DNA of 6,607 nucleotides from Cohaesibacteraceae bacterium (GCA_016764535.1 JAESRR010000161.1:26857-33463), one strand, 5' to 3'. Positions 1-5,610 are shown, counted from the stretch's first letter. Numbers and translations: made by a program. Notes: a model not told the origin generated them from the letters alone.

Positions 1-176
1 GTCGATCCAGGTGTGATGGTGCCGCTATCAGCTGCAATTCTGTCAGCCTCGGCCAATGCTATTTCCTGCGCGGCGCGTTCCTTGTCGAGTTTTGGTTGCA
101 CGATTAGAAACTGCCAGCCGAGCAAAATGGCAAAGGACAGCACCATTGCGAGAATTAGATTTTTATTATCCTGCAT
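1..176 (-). CDS. yidC: YidC membrane protein insertase, N-terminal part (cut by left edge)
   Basis: YidC inserts and folds proteins in the inner membrane, alone or with the Sec translocon. Only the first 58 codons are present, reading leftwards off the window. The protein begins MQDNKNLILA, the usual start of Gram-negative YidC, followed by one hydrophobic segment at about residues 7-26 (the N-terminal signal-anchor). A charged stretch rich in Lys, Glu and Ala (about 29-50) follows and would begin the periplasmic domain. The large periplasmic domain and the five-helix insertase core lie outside. The start is the ATG at 174-176. The Shine-Dalgarno sequence is weak (GAGAA just upstream). It is 66 nt downstream of rnpA on the same strand, and the rpmH-rnpA-yidC order strongly supports the call. 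Confidence 0.93.
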   Translation of the reverse strand, partial: MQDNKNLILAMVLSFAILLGWQFLIVQPKLDKERAAQEIALAEADRIAADSGTITPGS

Positions 177-242
177 CTGTTCTCAATCCGTTACGCAAAG
201 CGGGTTAGGCTCTTTACGTTTTGTTCATTCGCCGAGAGGCGA

Positions 243-674
243 TTAGTGTTTTCGGCCGGAAGATGGCCGGTTCGATTTTTGTTTGCCGCCTTGCCCCTTG
301 CGAAAACGGGGAGGTGGACTTTTGTAATCCGGATCGTGCGCCAGCTTCATGCCAGCCATAAAATCCGATAATAATCGTTCATAGGGTAGGGACAGAGCGG
401 CATGGCGCCCGATCAACACATAATCATACCCGATATGCATATGGGCTTTACCAAGGTCGGCAACAACCGCGCGCAGACGTCTTTTTATGCGATTGCGCTG
501 CGGGGAGTTACCGGTTTTCTTGGTTACAGTATAACCAATTCGCGGCGTTCCGGTTGCCTGGGTCGTTTTAATTGCCTGAAGCACGAAACCGCGGCGGGGG
601 ACTCGAAGGCCCTTCGCCACGGCTAAAAATTCGCCTCGTTTTTTAAGTCGGATTGTCGGCGAAGAACAGGTCAT
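243..674 (-). CDS. rnpA: Ribonuclease P protein component
   Basis: This is the small basic protein that binds the RNase P RNA and helps it cleave the 5' leader from precursor tRNAs. The 143-residue product has the family features in order: an N-terminal TIRLKKRGEF segment (7-16), the hydrophobic strand around FVLQA (30-34), the RIGYTVTKKTGN segment (45-56), and the signature RNR-type helix RNRIKRRLR (60-68). The family is usually about 110-130 residues. Here the extra length is a Pro-, Gly-, Lys- and Arg-rich tail after about residue 118. The ATG start is preceded by GGAG at a spacing of 7 nt. The gene begins 21 nt after the rpmH stop, so the two are almost certainly co-transcribed. The classic neighbour order leaves little doubt. 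Confidence 0.96.
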   Translation of the reverse strand: MTCSSPTIRLKKRGEFLAVAKGLRVPRRGFVLQAIKTTQATGTPRIGYTVTKKTGNSPQRNRIKRRLRAVVADLGKAHMHIGYDYVLIGRHAALSLPYERLLSDFMAGMKLAHDPDYKSPPPRFRKGQGGKQKSNRPSSGRKH

Positions 675-695
675 TCACCAGCTCCGGCTTGATAA

Positions 696-830
696 TCAGG
701 CAGAAAGTTTTTTGCGGCCACGTGCACGGCGGCGCTGAATTACGTTGCGTCCACCAACAGTTGCCATGCGTGAGCGGAAACCGTGACGACGTTTGCGGAC
801 AATCCGGCTTGGTTGAAAAGTACGTTTCAT
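696..830 (-). CDS. rpmH: 50S ribosomal protein L34
   Basis: L34 is a tiny, very basic protein of the large ribosomal subunit. Translating the minus strand from the ATG at 828-830 gives 44 residues beginning [20 protein letters not shown] and ending [12 protein letters not shown] before a TGA stop (696-698). Both halves match the family: the MKRTFQPS start, the HGFRSRM centre, the [17 protein letters not shown] end, and the normal length of 44-46. It is the first gene of the rpmH-rnpA-yidC cluster. A strong promoter lies upstream at 951-979, and the ribosome-binding site (840-846 on the complement, AAGGTGG) sits within a small hairpin. Nothing in the protein is unusual. Confidence 0.97.
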   Translation of the reverse strand: MKRTFQPSRIVRKRRHGFRSRMATVGGRNVIQRRRARGRKKLSA

Positions 831-839
831 GGATCACAT

Positions 840-855
840 CCACCTTGAAAAGGTG
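840..855 (-). promoter_or_regulatory. rpmH ribosome-binding site inside a hairpin
   Basis: On the minus strand the Shine-Dalgarno AAGGTGG (840-846) lies 9 nt before the rpmH ATG. Immediately upstream is CACCTT, so CACCTT-TTC-AAGGTG (855 to 841) is a perfect 6-bp inverted repeat with a 3-nt loop. In the transcript the CACCUU arm pairs with the ribosome-binding site and resembles the anti-Shine-Dalgarno end of 16S rRNA. The repeat is seen directly. That it regulates L34 synthesis is inference, and a 6-bp stem may be only marginally stable. Confidence 0.55.
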
Positions 856-888
856 TTCTCTGTTAAATTAAAGTATATCTTGCGGATA

Positions 889-905
889 GAGACCCCCGGG
901 ATCTC
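889..905 (-). promoter_or_regulatory. Hairpin in the rpmH leader
   Basis: The minus-strand sequence GAGATCCCGGGGGTCTC can fold as a 7-bp stem (GAGAUCC with GGGUCUC, including one U-G wobble) and a 3-nt loop. It falls inside the predicted rpmH 5' untranslated region, since transcription should begin near 944. No T-run follows on the minus strand, so it does not look like an intrinsic terminator. It may be a stabilising or regulatory element. The function is unknown. Confidence 0.45.
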
Positions 906-920
906 ACGATAAACAGACTT

Positions 921-940
921 ATCCATCCATCCATATCCAT
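921..940. repeat. Short ATCC tandem repeat
   Basis: Three perfect ATCC units (921-932) are followed by an imperfect continuation ending in another ATCCAT. The repeat lies just downstream of the predicted rpmH transcription start, so it would form the 5' end of the leader, as GGAT units in the RNA. It is too short to call a phase-variable tract. Confidence 0.5.
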
Positions 941-950
941 TCGTTGCGCG

Positions 951-979
951 CTTATAGGGTCAAGGAGGTTGAGAGTCAA
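951..979 (-). promoter_or_regulatory. Sigma70-type promoter for rpmH-rnpA-yidC
   Basis: On the minus strand, TTGACT (979 to 974; five of six matches to the consensus -35) is separated by exactly 17 nt from TATAAG (956 to 951; five of six matches to the -10). Transcription would start near 944 and give a leader of roughly 110 nt before rpmH. The sequence upstream of the -35 is AT-rich (GATTAA). This fits a strong housekeeping promoter, as expected for a ribosomal-protein operon. Confidence 0.75.
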
Positions 980-1095
980 TTAATCTTCCTCATCTGATCA
1001 CAGTTAGAAGTGCCCGGGGTTGTCTTATGGATATATGATTTTTTTTTGCAATCAGGAACACGGATGGCGCAGGTGAATTGACTGGAAATCCCGCA

Positions 1096-1109
1096 TCACG
1101 GAACCGTGA
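1096..1109. repeat. 14-bp dyad (possible operator) upstream of the TVP38 gene
   Basis: TCACGG-AA-CCGTGA is a perfect 6-bp inverted repeat with a 2-nt centre, about 207 nt before the membrane-protein start. Its size and symmetry suit a dimeric DNA-binding protein, but no promoter is clear next to it and no regulator can be assigned. Confidence 0.3.
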
Positions 1110-1315
1110 AAGAACCGGGGCGTCATTATCAAATGGCGGTGAACTCCCTTATACCGGAGGAAAACCTTGCTACATTCAACAAGACAGCGGGTTCAGGGTT
1201 TTACAAATACGAATGCTGTCCTTTTTTGTTTATGGTTTTTGGCATATCACTGTGGAATTGCAAAATGATAGCTTCACCGCAAAACCTGAATTCAGAACAA
1301 TCGGGAAAAGCAGGC

Positions 1316-2044
1316 ATGATTAAACGCTGGATACCGCTTTTGTTGATTGCGGGGGTAACCATTTTCGGGTTGTTCCAGGGGTGGCACCAACATCTCTCAT
1401 TTAGCAGTCTCATTCGTCACCGGGCGGAACTTGAGGCTTTTGTTTCCAACAATCTGGCTGTTGCCCTGCTTTCCTATGCAGTCATTTATGTTGTGGCTGT
1501 TGCATTGTCACTGCCTGGTGCCCTGTTCCTGACGCTTGCCGGTGGATTTATGTTTGGCTGGGCTCTGGGCGGTGTGGTCACAATATTTTCGGCGACCCTT
1601 GGCGCCATGATAATATTCCTTGTCGCAAAATCGGCTATGGGGGAAGCACTTAGAAACAAAGCGGGACCTTTTGTGAACAAACTTGCAGCAGGTTTTCAGG
1701 AAAATGCATTTAGTTATTTACTGTTTTTGCGGCTGGTACCTGTGTTTCCGTTCTGGCTGGTAAACCTGGCACCGGCTATGTTTGGAATGTCTTTGCGTCC
1801 CTATATGATTGGCACTTTTATCGGGATTATCCCCGGTACCTTTGCGTTTATTCTTGCCGGGTCCGGGCTGGAGGATGTTATTGCCAAACAGGAGACATCA
1901 AATTCCGGCTGTTTGCAGGGCGGAACCTGTGATTTTGATGTTTCATTGATTTTTACACCACAGTTGATCGCTGCAATGGTTGCGCTAAGCCTTGTCGCCC
2001 TTATTCCCGTTCTGGTAAAGAAGGTGCGGTCTGTTCGCGGTTGA
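1316..2044 (+). CDS. TVP38/TMEM64 family (VTT domain) inner-membrane protein
   Basis: This is a multi-pass membrane protein of the SNARE-associated/VTT group (PF09335), related to DedA. Eukaryotic members scramble lipids and DedA relatives are linked to lipid-carrier transport, but the role of bacterial TVP38 proteins is mostly undefined. The 242-residue product has an N-terminal anchor (about 5-22) and the family core: LPGA (66-69) followed by LTLAGGFMFGW, ATLGA, then FLRLVPVFPFWLVN (137-150) with Arg139 and Asn150, and a C-terminal membrane helix (about 214-235). Its only two cysteines, Cys199 and Cys205, form a CX5C pair in the loop before the last helix. I chose the ATG at 1316 because MIKRWIPLLL is a typical start, GGGA lies 9 nt upstream, and the longer frame back to 1106 adds 70 unrelated residues. 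In-frame ATGs at 1232 and 1265 remain possible. The next gene follows after 34 nt. Confidence 0.87.
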   Translation: MIKRWIPLLLIAGVTIFGLFQGWHQHLSFSSLIRHRAELEAFVSNNLAVALLSYAVIYVVAVALSLPGALFLTLAGGFMFGWALGGVVTIFSATLGAMIIFLVAKSAMGEALRNKAGPFVNKLAAGFQENAFSYLLFLRLVPVFPFWLVNLAPAMFGMSLRPYMIGTFIGIIPGTFAFILAGSGLEDVIAKQETSNSGCLQGGTCDFDVSLIFTPQLIAAMVALSLVALIPVLVKKVRSVRG

Positions 2045-2078
2045 TCACCGAAATTGCTTAGAAATAAAAGAGAGAAAA

Positions 2079-3521
2079 ATGGCAGAAATCCTGACTCCCG
2101 ACATTTGTGTAATTGGTGGTGGTTCGGGCGGCCTTACAGTTGCTGCTGCTTCTGCTGCATTTGGGGTCGATGTTGTCCTCGTTGAAAAGGGTAAAATGGG
2201 TGGTGATTGTCTTAATTATGGCTGTGTACCCAGCAAAGCCTTGATAGCAGCGGGGCACGCGGCGCTAAACATCCGGAAAAGTGGCAGGTTTGGTGTGTCA
2301 GCGGGCGATCCGCAAATAAATTTTGGCAAGGTACAGGATCACGTAAACAGTGTGATTGAAGCGATAGCACCAAATGATTCAGTTGAAAGATTTGAAGGTC
2401 TTGGTGTGCGTGTTGTTGAAGCTGCCGGGTTCTTCCGGGACAAAAAAACCCTGATAGCCGGTGGCGTTGAGATCAAGGCAAGGCGATTTGTTATTGCCAC
2501 CGGATCTTCAGCATCGATCCCGCCAATTCCTGGTCTGGAAGACGTGAAATTCCTCACCAACGAAACCATCTTTGATCAACGTCGCAAACCCGGGCATCTT
2601 GTGATTATCGGTGGCGGGCCCATCGGCATGGAGCTAGCTCAGGCATATCGACATCTGGGTGTGAAGGTTACAGTACTTGAGGCTTTTTCGGCGTTGTCGA
2701 AAGATGACCCGGAACACACAAAAATTGTGCTGGATGAAGTCAGGAAGGACGGCGTTGATCTTCGCGAAGGTGCCAAAATTTTGCGGATCGAAAAGAAGGG
2801 CGAAAAAGGCGCACGAATTGTTCTTGAAAACGAGGATGCTGATGGTGACGAGGAAACAATCGACGCCACGCATTTGTTGGTCGCTACCGGTCGCAAGCCC
2901 AATATTGAAAGTCTGGGGCTGGAAGAAGCAGGCATTGCCTATGAAGGCAGGGGAATTACCGTTAGTAAAAGTTTGCGTACTTCCAACCGGCGGGTCTATG
3001 CGATAGGTGATGTAACCGGTGGTCTTCAGTTTACCCATGTTGCGGGATATCACGCGGGTCTGGTTATCCGTTCAATCCTGTTTCGGATGAGGGCGCGGGA
3101 AAATCGGGATATTATTCCCTGGGTAACCTTCACCACACCTGAACTCGCGCATGTTGGCCTTTCCGAAAGTGTTGCTGCCGAACGTTTTGGTATAAAAAAC
3201 ATTCGGATACTGCGCTGGCCATTTTCGGAAAATGATCGTGCCCAGGCTGAACGAAAAACTTCCGGGCATATCAAGATTATCACCAGCAAAAAGGGCAAAA
3301 TTCTTGGTGCCGGGATTGTTGGACATAATGCAGGTGATTTGATCAACATGTGGTCACTGGCCGTTTCAAGCGGCATGAACATCAAGGCGATGACCGGTTA
3401 TGTTTCGCCATATCCAACTTTTGCGGAAATTGGTCGCCGGGCCGCTATTACCTATTATTCAACAAGTCTTGGCAATCCCTGGATAAAGCGCGCCTTGAAT
3501 TTATTAAAAAAACTGGGCTAG
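2079..3521 (+). CDS. FAD-dependent pyridine nucleotide-disulfide oxidoreductase (MerA/Lpd-like, substrate unknown)
   Basis: This is a 480-residue flavoenzyme of the class I pyridine nucleotide-disulfide reductases (lipoamide dehydrogenase, glutathione reductase and mercuric reductase relatives), expected to pass electrons from NAD(P)H through FAD to a cysteine pair. Visible elements are the FAD Rossmann motif GGGSGG (13-18) with Glu36; the redox centre CLNYGCVPSK with Cys44 and Cys49; ATG (140-142); the second Rossmann motif GGGPIG (178-183) ending at Glu201, which favours NADH over NADPH; and the FAD motif YAIGDV (307-312), then the dimerisation domain. The HPT-x-x-E motif that supplies the catalytic His in lipoamide dehydrogenase reads YPTFAE here (445-450), so His is replaced by Tyr445. 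There is no C-terminal Cys pair and no N-terminal metal-binding domain, so an authentic mercuric reductase is unlikely. The gene is 34 nt after the TVP38 gene with a weak AGAGAG ribosome-binding site. Pairing of these two families is known elsewhere, which supports a joint role. Confidence 0.9.
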   Translation: MAEILTPDICVIGGGSGGLTVAAASAAFGVDVVLVEKGKMGGDCLNYGCVPSKALIAAGHAALNIRKSGRFGVSAGDPQINFGKVQDHVNSVIEAIAPNDSVERFEGLGVRVVEAAGFFRDKKTLIAGGVEIKARRFVIATGSSASIPPIPGLEDVKFLTNETIFDQRRKPGHLVIIGGGPIGMELAQAYRHLGVKVTVLEAFSALSKDDPEHTKIVLDEVRKDGVDLREGAKILRIEKKGEKGARIVLENEDADGDEETIDATHLLVATGRKPNIESLGLEEAGIAYEGRGITVSKSLRTSNRRVYAIGDVTGGLQFTHVAGYHAGLVIRSILFRMRARENRDIIPWVTFTTPELAHVGLSESVAAERFGIKNIRILRWPFSENDRAQAERKTSGHIKIITSKKGKILGAGIVGHNAGDLINMWSLAVSSGMNIKAMTGYVSPYPTFAEIGRRAAITYYSTSLGNPWIKRALNLLKKLG

Positions 3522-3539
3522 ATTGCCGTGATAATGTCG

Positions 3540-3609
3540 GGTCAGGATTTAGTCCGGCCTTGTAAATTGTGCATTGCAGTGTCCGGTTTTGGCCTTGTGT
3601 CTGACCGGA
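3540..3609 (+). promoter_or_regulatory. Structured spacer with competing inverted repeats before the kinase gene
   Basis: The 105-nt gap between the oxidoreductase and the kinase contains GGTCAG (3540-3545), which can pair with CTGACC (3601-3606), and TCCGGT (3582-3587), which can pair with ACCGGA (3604-3609). The two pairings share bases 3604-3606 and so exclude each other. GTCCGG followed by CCTTGT also occurs twice (3552-3563 and, with a 6-nt insertion, 3581-3598). No T-run follows, so this is not an intrinsic terminator. The kinase ribosome-binding site AGGGGA (3611-3616) lies just after the last stem. Function is unknown. Confidence 0.3.
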
Positions 3610-3626
3610 TAGGGGAAACTGAATAA

Positions 3627-5093
3627 ATGAGCAAAGCTTCACAAGAAGCAAGGACCACGACAATTTCCCGGGCACGATCTGGATTGTTTTATGGTCTGTC
3701 AGCCAAATTGTTATTGCTGACAATATCCTTCGTTATGATAAGCGAAATTCTTATTTATGTACCATCGGTTGCCAAATTCAGACGGGATTTTCTGTTCGAT
3801 AAGCTTCGTATTTCCGCGGTTGCAGCTGATGTCCTGATGCATCCTGGCGATGGTGAGCTTGCAAACGCTGCAATAATGCGTGTTCTGGCACGTGCCCGGG
3901 TGCAAACGCTGGCAACACGCATGGGGAAACATAAACAATTGCTGGCGATGATTGATATGCCGCCACCGGTTTCCAATTTTGAGGATTTGCGAGACGTTAC
4001 TCCGTTGCAATCGATCGTGGCGGCGTTTGATACCCTGATTAATGGTAACGGGCGCACCATGCGCATTGTTGGCAAGCCGCCCGAAGCCAAAGTTGTGCTG
4101 GAAATAGTTTTCGACGAAACAAGACTACGAAATCGTATGCTGGATTTTTCGGTCAATATTCTGCTTTTGTCACTGGTGATATCAATATTTACCGCTACCG
4201 CGGTCTATTTTAGTCTGCGTGCCTTGCTGGTTCGTCCGATTGTTCGAATGTCAAATAACATGGCACATTTTGCGGAAGATCCGGATGATTCAACACGGAT
4301 TATCAAACCATCGGGACGTCGCGATGAGGTGGGTCTTGCGGAAATACGTCTTGCTGAAATGGAAGGCCAGATTGGTGATTTGTTTCATCAACAAAAACGA
4401 TTGGCCGATCTCGGACTTGCAGTGAGCAAAATCAATCATGATCTGCGAAATATTCTGGCGTCGGCCCAGTTGTTTTCCGACCGGCTTTCGATGCTCAAGG
4501 ATCCAACAGTACAACGGGTTGTGCCCAAATTAATTGGTGCTCTTGATCGTGCAACGGCATATTCCCAGGCAGTGATGTCCTACGGCAAGGCCCAGGAGGC
4601 CGAACCGGTGAGACGATTGGTAGCTCTGCGGGCATTGGTCGAGGAAGTTGCTGAATTTCTTAATCTTCCGGAGCACGACCGGATCACCTGGGAAAATAAA
4701 ATCCCGGATGACGTCGAATTATATGCTGATCCAGAGCAATTGTTCCGGATTTTGATGAACGTTTGTCGCAACGCCAGCCAGGTGTTGGAAAACAGCAAGG
4801 ATGCAACTCTTGTCTGCAAGCTTGCTGCCTCGATAGATCGAAGTGATGGCTGGTGTCGATTGGTAATTGAAGATACGGGTCCCGGTGTGCCTGTTATGGT
4901 GCGTGACAAACTGTTTATGGCTTTTCAGGCGTCTTCCAGTCAGGGCGGTACCGGTCTTGGTCTTGCCATATCAGCCGAATTGGTCAAGGCCCACGGCGGA
5001 ACTATCAAGTTGCTCGATAAACAACCTGGCGCGCATTTTGAGATATGTCTGCCCGATCATCAACAGAACCCGGAATTGATGAGCGATGCTTGA
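3627..5093 (+). CDS. Membrane sensor histidine kinase, orphan in this window
   Basis: The 488-residue product has the layout of a two-component sensor. Two membrane segments (about 28-46 and 176-197) enclose a periplasmic region of about 130 residues in which I recognise no named domain. A HAMP-like linker follows (about 198-250, starting LRALLVRPIVRM). The H-box reads KINHDLRNILASA with His271 as the likely phosphorylated residue; Asp272 and Asn275 fit the (E/D)xx(T/N) pattern associated with phosphatase activity, while the common Pro after that position is Ile276. The ATPase domain shows an N-box (NVCRNASQ, Asn378 and Asn382), G1 DTGPGVP (416-422), an F-box (FMAF) and G2 GGTGLGL (440-446), so it should be active. 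The start is supported by AGGGGA 10 nt upstream. No response regulator lies beside it, so the partner must be encoded elsewhere. It lies 105 nt after the oxidoreductase and overlaps the next gene by 8 nt. Confidence 0.9.
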   Translation: MSKASQEARTTTISRARSGLFYGLSAKLLLLTISFVMISEILIYVPSVAKFRRDFLFDKLRISAVAADVLMHPGDGELANAAIMRVLARARVQTLATRMGKHKQLLAMIDMPPPVSNFEDLRDVTPLQSIVAAFDTLINGNGRTMRIVGKPPEAKVVLEIVFDETRLRNRMLDFSVNILLLSLVISIFTATAVYFSLRALLVRPIVRMSNNMAHFAEDPDDSTRIIKPSGRRDEVGLAEIRLAEMEGQIGDLFHQQKRLADLGLAVSKINHDLRNILASAQLFSDRLSMLKDPTVQRVVPKLIGALDRATAYSQAVMSYGKAQEAEPVRRLVALRALVEEVAEFLNLPEHDRITWENKIPDDVELYADPEQLFRILMNVCRNASQVLENSKDATLVCKLAASIDRSDGWCRLVIEDTGPGVPVMVRDKLFMAFQASSSQGGTGLGLAISAELVKAHGGTIKLLDKQPGAHFEICLPDHQQNPELMSDA

Positions 5094-5469
5094 TCGAAAG
5101 GCATTTGACGCGTATTGCAGGGGCCTTGAAGGTACGACATCTATCGTGCAATGGGGCAATGCTTCTGTCTGGAAAATTGGTGGCAAAATATTCGCCATCT
5201 GTTCAAACTGGGGTGAGGATGTGCACGAGGCGATCAGTTTCAAATGTGGCGAAATGGCCTACCGAATGCTGATTGAAGAAGATGGCGTTTTTCCGGCACC
5301 CTATCTGGCCCGTGCCAAATGGGTTCAGGTACGCACCGATCAATGCCTGAGTGATGAAGATGTACGCGCCTACATAAATGCCGCATACGAGATCATTGCC
5401 GGAAAACTAACCCGGGCTGCACGCAGGGAACTGGGAATCGAACATCTTGCTCCGGCAAAAAAAGGTTAA
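5086..5469 (+). CDS. MmcQ/YjbR family protein
   Basis: This 127-residue cytoplasmic protein belongs to the MmcQ/YjbR (DUF419) family, which has a compact CyaY-like or double-wing fold and has been proposed, but not firmly shown, to bind DNA. Recognisable family segments are the N-terminal FDAYCRGLEGTT, the strand pair SVWKIGGKIFAI (about 27-38), ISFKC (about 50-54), the LIEEDGVFPAPYLARAKWVQV block (about 62-82), and the closing helix DEDVRAYINAAYEIIAGKL. Length is normal for the family. The start ATG overlaps the last codons of the kinase by 8 nt, which suggests translational coupling. A functional link to the kinase is inferred from position only; the protein is not a response regulator and has no receiver domain. 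Confidence 0.82.
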   Translation: MLDRKAFDAYCRGLEGTTSIVQWGNASVWKIGGKIFAICSNWGEDVHEAISFKCGEMAYRMLIEEDGVFPAPYLARAKWVQVRTDQCLSDEDVRAYINAAYEIIAGKLTRAARRELGIEHLAPAKKG

Positions 5470-5545
5470 TATGCCGAACTGTCCGGTTGTTTCATACACA
5501 GGGCCGAGAAGCTTGTTTAAAAACAGACAAAAACCAGAATCCGGC

Positions 5546-5572
5546 TTGCCAATTGAACCGGGAGGCTATACG
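5546..5572 (+). promoter_or_regulatory. Possible promoter for tRNA-Arg
   Basis: TTGCCA (5546-5551; five of six matches) and TATACG (5567-5572; four of six) are 15 nt apart, shorter than the preferred 16-18. Transcription would start about 30 nt before the tRNA. A second weak pair (TTGTTT at 5513, CAGAAT at 5535) is also possible. The tRNA might instead be read through from the YjbR gene, which ends 141 nt upstream. Confidence 0.25.
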
Positions 5573-5610
5573 AAACGCTCACTCGCGGGGCAATGCTCCG
5601 AATGTAGCAG

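Larger units (their letters stand above)
831..1315. other. 485-nt intergenic region between divergent rpmH and TVP38 genes
   Basis: This gap separates the minus-strand rpmH cluster from the plus-strand genes. The left third is the rpmH promoter and leader, listed separately. The right part, about 980-1315, must contain the promoter for the plus-strand genes, but I see no convincing -35/-10 pair there. It does contain a run of ten T (1039-1048), a 14-bp dyad (1096-1109), and a GGAGG followed by a 33-codon TTG-initiated frame (1167-1268). The frame of the membrane-protein gene stays open back to 1106, but that extension has no family resemblance. No tRNA, rRNA or transposon end is visible. Confidence 0.7.

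Noticed and set aside
653..871. Plus-strand frame overlapping rpmH
   Set aside because: It lies opposite a certain L34 gene and has no family resemblance.
872..877. TATACT on the minus strand as a second rpmH -10 box
   Set aside because: No acceptable -35 element lies 16-18 nt upstream, whereas the promoter at 951-979 is near consensus.
919..927. TTATCCATC as a DnaA box near rpmH
   Set aside because: It differs from TTATNCACA at the last positions, stands alone, is part of the ATCC repeat, and no dnaA or dnaN gene is adjacent.
1039..1048. Run of ten T as an intrinsic terminator on the plus strand
   Set aside because: No GC-rich hairpin precedes it and no plus-strand gene lies upstream of it.
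1106..1315. Upstream extension of the TVP38 reading frame from an ATG at 1106
   Set aside because: The extra 70 residues show no family resemblance, contain several charged and Cys-rich stretches unlike a membrane anchor, and MIKRWIPLLL at 1316 is a normal start for the family.
2634..3053. Long open frames on the minus strand opposite the oxidoreductase
   Set aside because: They have no recognisable domains or ribosome-binding sites and are antisense shadows of a well-supported gene.
2079..3521. Authentic mercuric reductase (merA) and a mercury-resistance operon
   Set aside because: There is no N-terminal metal-binding domain, no C-terminal Cys pair, and no merR, merT or merP nearby.
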